A DNA stretch of 64,000 bases from an uncultured Luteimonas sp. (GTDB lineage Bacteria > Pseudomonadota > Gammaproteobacteria > Xanthomonadales > Xanthomonadaceae), in assembly GCA_934541015.1 (NCBI GenBank), contig CAKTDC010000001.1, forward strand, positions 124,001 through 188,000, read 5' to 3'. The notes under the pieces were generated by a model. It had not been told where the DNA came from and searched no databases. It worked only from the letters and a program-made list of their open reading frames with translations. A program made the translations under genes and the position numbers. Positions 41,008-48,438 of this stretch are shown here, in pieces. The stretch's first letter is position 1, and each line of letters begins with the position of its first letter.

Positions 41008-42765
41008 ATGAATGCAATTCCGCGACCGCAGGCGTCGCCCGCGGCTCGCAGTCGGTTGGCTGCGCTCAACGAATGGGTTGCCGAAGTCGCCGCGCTGACG
41101 CAGCCGCAGGCGATCCACTGGTGCGACGGCGGCGATGCCGAATACCGCGCGCTGGTGAAACAGATGCTGGCCGACGGCACCCTGCTCGAGCTCAACCAGG
41201 ACATGCACCCGGGCTGCTACCTGCACCGTTCGCATCCGGACGACGTGGCGCGGGTGGAGCACCTGACCTTCGTCTGCACGCGCGAGCGCGACGATGCCGG
41301 CCCCAACAACCACTGGATGCCGCCGGCCGAAGCGCATGCCAAGGTCGACGCGCTGTTCGATGGCTGCATGCGCGGGCGCACGCTCTACGTGGTGCCCTAC
41401 TGCATGGGCCCGATCGATTCGCCGCTGGCGCGCTGCGGGGTGGAGATCACCGATTCGCCCTACGTCGTGGCCAACATGAGGCTGATGACGCGGATGGGCG
41501 CGGCGGCGCTGGCGCGCATCGAGCGCGAGGGCGCGGAAGGAAAGCCCTTCGTGCGCGGCCTGCATTCGACCGGCGAGCTGGATCCGGACCGCCGCTTCAT
41601 CATGCACTTCCCCGAGGAGCTGTCGATCAAGTCCTACGGCTCCGGCTACGGCGGCAACGCCCTGCTGGGCAAGAAGTGCCACGCCCTGCGCATCGCCTCC
41701 TGGCAGGCGCGGCAGGAGGGCTGGCTGGCCGAGCACATGCTGATCCTCGGCATCGAAACCCCGAAGGGCGACACCCACTATGTCGCCGCCGCCTTCCCCA
41801 GCGCCTGCGGCAAGACCAACCTGGCCATGCTGATTCCGCCCGAGGGCCATCGCGCGCAGGGCTGGAAGATCTGGACGGTGGGCGACGACATCGCCTGGCT
41901 GCACCCGGGCGAGGACGGCCGGCTGTGGGCGATCAACCCCGAGGCCGGCTATTTCGGCGTGGCCCCGGGCACGTCGGCAAAGACCAACCCCAATGCGCTG
42001 GCCACGATCCAGCGCGACACCATTTTCACCAACGTCGCGGTCACCGCCGACAACCAGCCGTGGTGGGAAGGGCTCGACGACCGCGTGCCGGCGTACGACT
42101 GGCAGGGCCGCCCCTACGATCCGGCCAACGGCCCGGCGGCGCATCCGAACTCGCGCTTCACCGTCAGCGCGAAGCAGTGCCCGAGCTGGTCGCCGCGCGC
42201 GGAGGACGCGCAGGGCGTGCCGATCTCGGCGATCCTGTTCGGCGGCCGCCGCTCGACCCTGCTGCCGCTGGTGCTGGAGGCGCGCGACTGGACCCACGCC
42301 GTGCGCGTGGGCGCCTCGATGGGGTCGGAGACCACCGCCGCGGCGACCGGCAAGGTCGGCGTGATGCGGCGCGACCCGATGGCGATGAAGCCCTTCTGCG
42401 GCTATCACTTCGGCGACTATTTCGCGCACTGGCTGTCGTTCGACAGGCCGGGGGTGCGGCTGCCGCGGGTGTTCCATGTCAACTGGTTCCGCAAGGGCGC
42501 CGACGGCCGCTTCCTGTGGCCGGGATTCGGCGAGAACATGCGCGTGCTGGAGTGGATCGTCGGCCGCGTGGAAGGCGCGCTCGAGGCGCGCGAGAGCGCC
42601 GTGGGCCTGCTTCCGCTTGAAGGCGCGATCGTCTCCCCGCAGTGCACGGCCGAGGCGCTGGCTGAGGTCACCGGCTTCGATGAGGCCGCCTGGCCGGACG
42701 AGCAGGCCGAGATCGCCGGGCACATGGAGGCGTACCGCGACCGCCTGCCCACGCAACTGCTCTGA
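41008..42765 (+). CDS. pckG: Phosphoenolpyruvate carboxykinase (GTP)
   Basis: 585 residues. It turns oxaloacetate and GTP into PEP and CO2, the first step of gluconeogenesis. Family blocks: [40 protein letters not shown], the kinase-1a motif [15 protein letters not shown] with the hyper-reactive Cys of GTP-type enzymes, the metal site [12 protein letters not shown], and [20 protein letters not shown] seven bases before the ATG fixes the start. The 175 bases before it hold a palindrome CCGGCGCTTCGCCGG at 40970-40984 and AT-rich patches that could be the promoter. A palindromic repeat follows the stop by five bases. Confidence 0.96.
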   Translation: MNAIPRPQASPAARSRLAALNEWVAEVAALTQPQAIHWCDGGDAEYRALVKQMLADGTLLELNQDMHPGCYLHRSHPDDVARVEHLTFVCTRERDDAGPNNHWMPPAEAHAKVDALFDGCMRGRTLYVVPYCMGPIDSPLARCGVEITDSPYVVANMRLMTRMGAAALARIEREGAEGKPFVRGLHSTGELDPDRRFIMHFPEELSIKSYGSGYGGNALLGKKCHALRIASWQARQEGWLAEHMLILGIETPKGDTHYVAAAFPSACGKTNLAMLIPPEGHRAQGWKIWTVGDDIAWLHPGEDGRLWAINPEAGYFGVAPGTSAKTNPNALATIQRDTIFTNVAVTADNQPWWEGLDDRVPAYDWQGRPYDPANGPAAHPNSRFTVSAKQCPSWSPRAEDAQGVPISAILFGGRRSTLLPLVLEARDWTHAVRVGASMGSETTAAATGKVGVMRRDPMAMKPFCGYHFGDYFAHWLSFDRPGVRLPRVFHVNWFRKGADGRFLWPGFGENMRVLEWIVGRVEGALEARESAVGLLPLEGAIVSPQCTAEALAEVTGFDEAAWPDEQAEIAGHMEAYRDRLPTQLL

Positions 42766-42770
42766 TGCCG

Positions 42771-42824
42771 AAATGGTGCCGGGGACAATTTCCGTCGGCT
42801 GGAAAAATGTCCCCGGCACCATTT
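42771..42824. repeat. Palindromic repeat of the GTGCCGGGGACA type, copy 2 (single)
   Basis: AAATGGTGCCGGGGACAATT (42771-42790) faces ATGTCCCCGGCACCATTT (42807-42824) with a short loop. It starts five bases after the pckG stop. The arms equal those of the copy at 39971-40069, so the HTH-pckG pair is bracketed by the same element. Confidence 0.85.
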
Positions 42825-42878
42825 CCGCGAGGTCGATAGAATGGAGCCACGCCGCTCCGGCGGGTACGGAACAGGCCC

Positions 42879-44150
42879 GTGAACGCACAGCTGTCGTCGA
42901 TGGTGAATGCCGCCGGGGCCGCCGCCGCCGCCGGCCGCTGGCAGGAGGCGGAGCGGCTCTGGGGCCAGGTGCATGCGCTGGATCCGGACAACGTCCAGGC
43001 GCTTTTCAGCCTGGGCGTCCACGCCTTCCAGCGCGGCGACGCGCAGGCGGCGCTGGAGCTGCTGCAGCAGGCGCGGGCGCGGGCGCCGCGCGACCCCATG
43101 CTGCCGCTGACGATCGGCCGGATCCACCGCGAGGCAGGCCGCCCCGAGCAGGAGTGGGGCGCACTCATCGCGGCGCTGGAGATCGATCCGTTCTTCCTTC
43201 CCGCGCTGCTGGGCAAGGCCGAATTCCTCGAGCGCCAGGGCAAGCCCAGGGCGGCGGCCGCGGCATTCGGCAACGCACTGAAGGTGGCGCCGGCCGAGCC
43301 GGACTGGCCCAGGGCGCTTGAGCGTCGACTCGCGCACGCGCGTGAGGTGGTCGAGCGCGACACCATGGAGCTGGTCGAATACCTCGGCCACCGGGTGGCC
43401 GCCAGGCGTGCCTCGGTGGACCAGGCGCGGGCGGCGCGCTGGGACGAGGCCGTCTCGATCCTTGCCGGGCGCACGCGGCCCTATCACTCGCAGTGCAACC
43501 AGCTGCACGTGCCGCGGCTGCCGGCGCTCACCTTCTACGACGACACGCTGTTCCCGTGGATGCAGGAGATCGAATCCCGCACCGGGGTGATCAAGACCGA
43601 GCTGCAGGAGATGCTCGCCCGGCGCGGCGAGGAGTTCGTGCCCTACATCCAGTACCGGCCGGGCGACCCGGTCAACCAGTGGGACAAGCTCAACCATTCG
43701 CGCAACTGGAGCGGTTTCCACCTCTACGCGCACGGCGAGCCGGTGGCCGCGCACCTGGCCGAATGCCCGCGCACGGCCGAGGCGCTGGCGCGGGTGGACG
43801 CGGTGGAGATCGCGGGACTGTGCCCGAACGCGATGTTCTCCGCGCTCGCCCCCGGCGCGCATATCCCGCCGCACACCGGCGAGACCAATGCGCGCCTGGT
43901 CGCGCACCTGCCGCTGGTGGTGCCCGAGGGATGCAGCTTCCGCGTCGGCTACGACACCAGGTCGTGGCGTGAAGGCAAGTGCTGGGTGTTCGACGACACC
44001 CTCGAGCACGAGGCCCGCAACGACAGCAGCCAGCTGCGCGTGATCCTGATGTTCGACGTGTGGAATCCGCTGCTTGCGCTGGAAGAACGCGAGATGGTGA
44101 CTGCGCTTGCAGAAGCGGTCGGGGACTACCGCACCGGCAAGGACGGCTGA
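42879..44150 (+). CDS. TPR protein with aspartyl/asparaginyl beta-hydroxylase domain
   Basis: 423 residues. Residues 1-160 are TPR repeats (RWQEAERLWGQVHALDPDNV; G-D-A-Q-A-A-L-E-L-L-Q-Q-A). Residues ~205-410 are the Asp/Asn beta-hydroxylase (AspH) domain: W-D-K-L-N-H-S-R-N-W-S-G-F, GAHIPPHTGETNARLVAHLP with H332, WVFDDTLEHEARNDSS with H377, and R387 in LRVILMFDVW. H332 and H377 would bind iron and R387 2-oxoglutarate, so the enzyme should hydroxylate Asp/Asn side chains of a protein; the TPR part may hold the substrate. The start is GTG; ATG at 42900 is an alternative. There is no signal peptide. Two more hydroxylase genes lie downstream. Confidence 0.87.
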   Translation: MNAQLSSMVNAAGAAAAAGRWQEAERLWGQVHALDPDNVQALFSLGVHAFQRGDAQAALELLQQARARAPRDPMLPLTIGRIHREAGRPEQEWGALIAALEIDPFFLPALLGKAEFLERQGKPRAAAAAFGNALKVAPAEPDWPRALERRLAHAREVVERDTMELVEYLGHRVAARRASVDQARAARWDEAVSILAGRTRPYHSQCNQLHVPRLPALTFYDDTLFPWMQEIESRTGVIKTELQEMLARRGEEFVPYIQYRPGDPVNQWDKLNHSRNWSGFHLYAHGEPVAAHLAECPRTAEALARVDAVEIAGLCPNAMFSALAPGAHIPPHTGETNARLVAHLPLVVPEGCSFRVGYDTRSWREGKCWVFDDTLEHEARNDSSQLRVILMFDVWNPLLALEEREMVTALAEAVGDYRTGKDG

Positions 44151-44240
44151 GCGCGACGCGCGCCGGCGGCGACGGCGCGTGCGGCAGGAAGTAAGCTCCG
44201 ATCCGGATGGACAAGGGCGACGCTGCCCGGGGAGAGTGGA

Positions 44241-44717
44241 ATGGGAACGACGAGACGCCTGCCGGGGGCCTGCTGGCTGATGCCGGCGCTGCTGCTTCCG
44301 GGGACGATCGCCGCCGCCGGGGGGACGCATCCCTGCGCGACGGTCGCTGAGCCGGTGAAACGCCTGGCCTGCTACGACGAGGCCTTCCCGCCGCCGCCGG
44401 AGGTCCACGAAGCGGCGGTGCGCCGGGCGCGCGAGGATTTCGGCCGCGATGAAGCGCCGGTGACTCTGGCCAATCCCGGCCAGGACGCCAGCGATATCGA
44501 TCCGCGGCACATCGGTAGCCGGATCAGCCGGGTCGACCACGACAACGGCCAGCGCCGGATCACCCTCGAGAACGGTCAGGTCTGGCGGCAGACCGAGGCG
44601 ACCACGGCCGGGCACATGAGCGTCGGCGACGAGGTGGTGGTGCGCAAGGGAGTGATGGGCAGCTATCTGCTGGTGACCCAGGCTGGCGTGGGGCTGCGCG
44701 TGCGCCGTATCCGCTGA
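44241..44717 (+). CDS. Small exported protein in the hydroxylase operon
   Basis: 158 residues. A signal peptide of about 25 residues is followed by HPCATVAEPVKRLACYDEAF, the two-Cys C-A-x-x-x-x-x-x-R-L-x-C-Y-D pattern found in VasI/TagO-like and other small periplasmic proteins. The C-terminal half (SRISRVDHDNGQRRITLENG, QVWRQTEA, G-D-E-V-V-V-R-K-G-V-M-G-S-Y-L-L) looks like a small beta barrel. GGGGAGAGTGGA precedes the ATG. No type VI secretion gene is near. It ends ten bases before the TPR-oxygenase gene, so the two are in one operon. Confidence 0.75.
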   Translation: MGTTRRLPGACWLMPALLLPGTIAAAGGTHPCATVAEPVKRLACYDEAFPPPPEVHEAAVRRAREDFGRDEAPVTLANPGQDASDIDPRHIGSRISRVDHDNGQRRITLENGQVWRQTEATTAGHMSVGDEVVVRKGVMGSYLLVTQAGVGLRVRRIR

Positions 44718-44727
44718 CGGCGGTCGC

Positions 44728-46566
44728 ATGCAGGCCCGCAACCAGCCACTGACCGCCGTCCAGGCGGAGAGATTCCGCTCGGCGCTGGCGCGACTGCGTT
44801 CCGGGAAGATCGGCGATGCCGTTGCGATCGCGCGGGCGCTGGTGCGGGAGGCGCCCGATGCGGCGGACGCACAGCAGCTGCTGGGCATGGCGCTGGCCGA
44901 CGCCGGCGATCGGGCCGGCGGGGAGACGGCGTTCCGGCAGGCGCTGGCGCTGTCTCCGGGCAGTCCCGCCGTTGCGCTGAACTTTGCCGCCTGGCTGCGC
45001 CGCAGCGGCCGGCCAGCCGACGCCCTGGCGGTGCTCGATCCCTGTCCCGACACAGCGCCGATCCTGGTCCAGCAAGGGCTGGCGGCGGCGCAGCTGGGGG
45101 ATCATCGTCGCGCGCGCGACGCGTTCCAGCGCGCCCTGGAGCGTGAGCCCGAGTCGGTGTCGGCCCTGCATGGCCTCGGCAACGTCCTGCGGGGGCTGGG
45201 TGAGCATGATGCCGCGGCGGCCTGCTTCCGCAGAGTGACCGTGCTGGTGCCGGGTAACGCGGCCGGGTGGTTCGGTCTCGGTGCCGCGCAGCGGATGCAG
45301 GGGCGCATCGAGGAAGCACTGTCCAGTCTGCAGCGCGCGCGGGTGCTGGGCATGGATTCGCCGGAACTGCACAACGCCATCAACGGCACCCTTTACGATG
45401 CGGGGCGGCCTCGGGAGGCGCTGTCCGGCGCGCGGGCGCTGCTGAGCCGTTTCCCGGGCCATCTCGAAGGGCATCGCACGCTCGCTGGCCTGCTCTGGGA
45501 AGCCGGTACCAGCCTGGCTCCGGGCGAGGATCCACTGCAGGTGTTCCGCGACGCCGTGCGCAGCCGCGCCGATGACCGGCCGCTGCGGCTCGCTCTGGTG
45601 CGCATGCTGCTGTCGGCGCGCATGGCTGCCGAGGCGCTGGACTGGCTGCAGCCGCTGCTGCGGCAGGGGCAGGCCGATCCGCTGCGCGACTGGCACGCGG
45701 CCGAGTGCCTGTCGGCGCTGGGCCTGCACGCGCAGGCCGACGCACGCTTCGAGGCCGCGCAGCGACATCTGGGCGACGATCCGGCCCTGCTCGGCGCCCG
45801 CGCCCGCCATGCCTTCCGCGCGGGCCAGCCGGACCTGGCCGAGGCCTGCGCCACCCGCGCGGTCGCCGTCGATGCGCACAATCCGGACGGCTGGAGCCTG
45901 CTCGGACTGGCTTGGCGGCTGTCCGGCGACCCGCGGGAGGACTGGCTGTTCGGCTACGAGCGCCTGGTCGGGTATGTCGAAGTCGCGCCGCCGCCGGGCC
46001 ATGGGGAGGTGGCATCGTTCCTGTCCGCGCTCGCGGCGACGCTCGATGCGATGCACCTGGCGGGGCGCGAGCCGGTCAACCAGAGCGTGCGCGGAGGTTC
46101 ACAGACCCCGGGGCGCCTGTTCGGCAGGAACGATCCGGTGCTCGAGGCGACCCGTGCGACGCTGCAGGTGGCGGTCGAACGGTGGCTGGCAGGCCTGCCG
46201 CGCGATGACGCGCATCCGTTCCTGTCGCGCAACCGCGGGCGAATGCGGATCGTCGGCTCGTGGTCGGTGCGGCTTCGGTCCTCGGGCCGGCACGCCAACC
46301 ATATCCATACCGAAGGCTGGACCAGCTCGGCCTTCTACGTGGCGCTGCCCGGCTCGATGCGCCGCGACGAGGGCGAGCCGCATGCGGGATGGCTGCAGTT
46401 CGGGCAGCCGCTGGAGGACCTCGGCCTGGATCTCCCACCGCGCAGGCTGCTGCGGCCGCAGCCGGGACACCTGGCGCTGTTCCCTTCCTACATGTGGCAC
46501 GGCACCGTGCCGTTCGAAGACGAGGAGCCGCGCCTGACGGTGGCGTTCGATATGCAGCCGCGGTGA
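44728..46566 (+). CDS. TPR protein with 2-oxoglutarate/Fe(II) oxygenase domain
   Basis: 612 residues. Residues 1-400 contain about ten TPR-like units (e.g. GDHRRARDAFQRALEREPES; L-G-E-H-D-A-A-A-A-C-F-R-R-V). Residues ~500-612 are a 2OG-Fe(II) oxygenase of the 2OG-FeII_Oxy_5 type: ANHIHTEGWTSSAFYVALP with the H-x-H at 525-527, GHLALFPSYMWHGTVPFEDE with H591, and R602 for 2-oxoglutarate. The same core (H-x-H ... L-F-P-S-x-x-x-H) occurs in the smaller gene at 51753-52442. It should hydroxylate a protein or peptide held by the TPR superhelix; the substrate is unknown. It converges on the TPR-sulfotransferase gene. Confidence 0.85.
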   Translation: MQARNQPLTAVQAERFRSALARLRSGKIGDAVAIARALVREAPDAADAQQLLGMALADAGDRAGGETAFRQALALSPGSPAVALNFAAWLRRSGRPADALAVLDPCPDTAPILVQQGLAAAQLGDHRRARDAFQRALEREPESVSALHGLGNVLRGLGEHDAAAACFRRVTVLVPGNAAGWFGLGAAQRMQGRIEEALSSLQRARVLGMDSPELHNAINGTLYDAGRPREALSGARALLSRFPGHLEGHRTLAGLLWEAGTSLAPGEDPLQVFRDAVRSRADDRPLRLALVRMLLSARMAAEALDWLQPLLRQGQADPLRDWHAAECLSALGLHAQADARFEAAQRHLGDDPALLGARARHAFRAGQPDLAEACATRAVAVDAHNPDGWSLLGLAWRLSGDPREDWLFGYERLVGYVEVAPPPGHGEVASFLSALAATLDAMHLAGREPVNQSVRGGSQTPGRLFGRNDPVLEATRATLQVAVERWLAGLPRDDAHPFLSRNRGRMRIVGSWSVRLRSSGRHANHIHTEGWTSSAFYVALPGSMRRDEGEPHAGWLQFGQPLEDLGLDLPPRRLLRPQPGHLALFPSYMWHGTVPFEDEEPRLTVAFDMQPR

Positions 46567-46677
46567 TGCCGGGCCGTCGGTCCCTTGCAGGGGTGCGCCT
46601 GGCGCGACCGCCATTCTTCATCCGCCTGCGTAACCATCCGCGGAGCACTGCGCTCGGCAGTCGCGCCCGGTGGCGCA

Positions 46678-48279
46678 CTACAGTGCGGTTTCGGCGAGCA
46701 ACCCAGCGGCGGTGAGGCGGTCCACCAGCGGACCCATCCGTCGGCGATGGCGGGCGGCACTGCCTACGGATCGGCTGTGCACCGGTTCGCGCACCTGGGC
46801 GGCGCTAGCGGTAGCGAAGATCGCGGCGTCGGTGGGAGCCTCGAGCACGTCCGCCGTCCACTCCAGCCCGCACCAGCCGTAGATGCGGCGCATCTGCGCC
46901 TCGGTGTCGGTGACCAGTTCCTCGTAATGCACGTCGAGGATGCGACCCGGCATCACCTCATGCCAGTGGGCCATCATGCGGCGGTAGCCGATGTAATAGT
47001 CGGCCAGCTCTTCCAGGTCGTAGGAGAAGCTGTAGGAGTTGAAGAACAGCGTCTTGAACACCGCGTAGCAGCTGTCAAGCGGGTCGCGCACCAGGTGGAT
47101 GATCCGTGCCCCGGGCAGCGCCCTGGCGATCATGCCGCAGTAGAGGTAGTTCACCGGCATCTTGTCGATGAACAGTGCGCTGCCGCCCGCAGCCTGGCGT
47201 GCTCCATCCATGTACTGGGCACCCAGCGCGGCGAAATCGACGCCCAGTGATGCCTGCGCCTGGCTCTGCGCGAGGCTCACCAGCGGCTGGGTCGCCGCGG
47301 CGAGCAGATTGCCGAAGTCCAGCAGCTCGCCGGCGGAGCGGACCCTGCCCGACTGTACCAGCGATCGCTCCACCAGGGTGGTGCCGCTGCGCGGCATGCC
47401 GACGATGAAGATCGCACCCTCGCCGTCGTGACCGGAGACGGGCGTCGCCATGGTCTCGCGGGTATAGGCGTCACGGATGGCCTGCATCGAGGCCAGCTCG
47501 GCCGACAGGCTGTAGTTGGCGAGTGTCCCGCGCCGCCGTGCGGCGCCCCTGGCCAGCGCGTCGAACGATGCGTCGTGCCGGCCGAGGTCTTCGTTTTCCT
47601 TGGCCAGCGCGTAGAGCGCGGCGGCCTCGTCGTCCGGATTTCGGAATCCGGCGGCAATGCGCTGCTCCAGATCGGCCAGGTGGTTGCGTTCCGGAGTCTG
47701 CCTGCGCAGCGTGGCGCGCAGGTAGAGGGCGGGGCCGAAATCGCCGGCGACACGCAGCAGCCGCTCGATGTCGCGCTCGGCCTGTTCGAAGTCGCCGCTG
47801 AAGAAGCGGGCGGTGGCCATTTCGTACAGCAGTCCGGGATGGTCGCCGATCACCGCGTGCGCCCGCTGGAAATGCGCGATCGCCTCCGGCTGCAGGTTGT
47901 TGCGGTAGTAGAGTGTCGCCAACTGCCACAACACAGGGCCATCGTTACCGGCGGTCGCGGAAATTTCCGCCGCCAGCGCAGGCACCTGGGCGCGTCGCCG
48001 GACCTGGCCCAGGAGCCGGGCCTTCTTGAGCTTGAGGAAGGGATTGCCGCCGCTGGCAAAGATCGCGCGGTCGGTCCAATCGACCGCGTCGTCGACGGCG
48101 CCGATGGCCAGACTGGCTTCCGCGGCCAGGACGAGGACGTGCGGACTGTCGGGACTGGACGCTGCGAGCGCGCGCGCGAACTGCACCGCGTCGCCGAACC
48201 GCTGCTGGCGCAGCAGCCCGTAGCCCTGTTCGATCTGTTGCGCGAGCGCCGGGTCAGGCGCGTTCCCGGATGCGGTCAT
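46678..48279 (-). CDS. TPR-containing sulfotransferase
   Basis: 533 residues. Residues 1-270 are TPR-like repeats (QRFGDAVQFARALAASSPDS; D-F-E-Q-A-E-R-D-I-E-R-L-L). Residues ~285-520 are a sulfotransferase domain: GAIFIVGMPRSGTTLVERSL with the 5'-phosphosulfate loop PRSGTT at 296-301, GARIIHLVRDPLDSCYAVFK for the 3'-phosphate of PAPS, and HWHEVMPGRILDVHYEELV. TPR-sulfotransferases resemble tyrosylprotein sulfotransferases, so protein or peptide sulfation is the first guess. The gene lies 160 bases after the TonB receptor gene on the same strand, with a terminator between. Confidence 0.87.
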   Translation of the reverse strand: MTASGNAPDPALAQQIEQGYGLLRQQRFGDAVQFARALAASSPDSPHVLVLAAEASLAIGAVDDAVDWTDRAIFASGGNPFLKLKKARLLGQVRRRAQVPALAAEISATAGNDGPVLWQLATLYYRNNLQPEAIAHFQRAHAVIGDHPGLLYEMATARFFSGDFEQAERDIERLLRVAGDFGPALYLRATLRRQTPERNHLADLEQRIAAGFRNPDDEAAALYALAKENEDLGRHDASFDALARGAARRRGTLANYSLSAELASMQAIRDAYTRETMATPVSGHDGEGAIFIVGMPRSGTTLVERSLVQSGRVRSAGELLDFGNLLAAATQPLVSLAQSQAQASLGVDFAALGAQYMDGARQAAGGSALFIDKMPVNYLYCGMIARALPGARIIHLVRDPLDSCYAVFKTLFFNSYSFSYDLEELADYYIGYRRMMAHWHEVMPGRILDVHYEELVTDTEAQMRRIYGWCGLEWTADVLEAPTDAAIFATASAAQVREPVHSRSVGSAARHRRRMGPLVDRLTAAGLLAETAL

Positions 48280-48381
48280 GAGCGGCAGTGTATCGGACGC
48301 AATTCACGCGAGGCGACCCGGGCGCGGCAGCCCCGGTCCGGCTGCCGATGGCCTTCGGTGCTGCATAACCGGACAGGAGCC

Positions 48382-48411
48382 GAAAAGAAGCGGCGGGCCG
48401 AAGCCCGCCGC
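48382..48411 (-). terminator. Rho-independent terminator of the first TonB receptor gene
   Basis: Read on the minus strand: GCGGCGGGC, the very stable loop TTCG, GCCCGCCGC, then TTCTTTTC. The 9-bp stem with T-rich tail lies about 28 bases after the stop. A second small hairpin (ACCGGA/TCCGGT, 48421-48439) is between it and the stop codon. Confidence 0.85.
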
Positions 48412-48438
48412 CGGAGACGCACCGGATGTTGCGTCCGG

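Noticed and set aside
44241..44717. Type VI secretion protein (VasI/TagO-like) as a firm call
   Set aside because: Only the two-Cys pattern matches and no type VI gene is nearby, so I kept it as an exported protein of unknown role.
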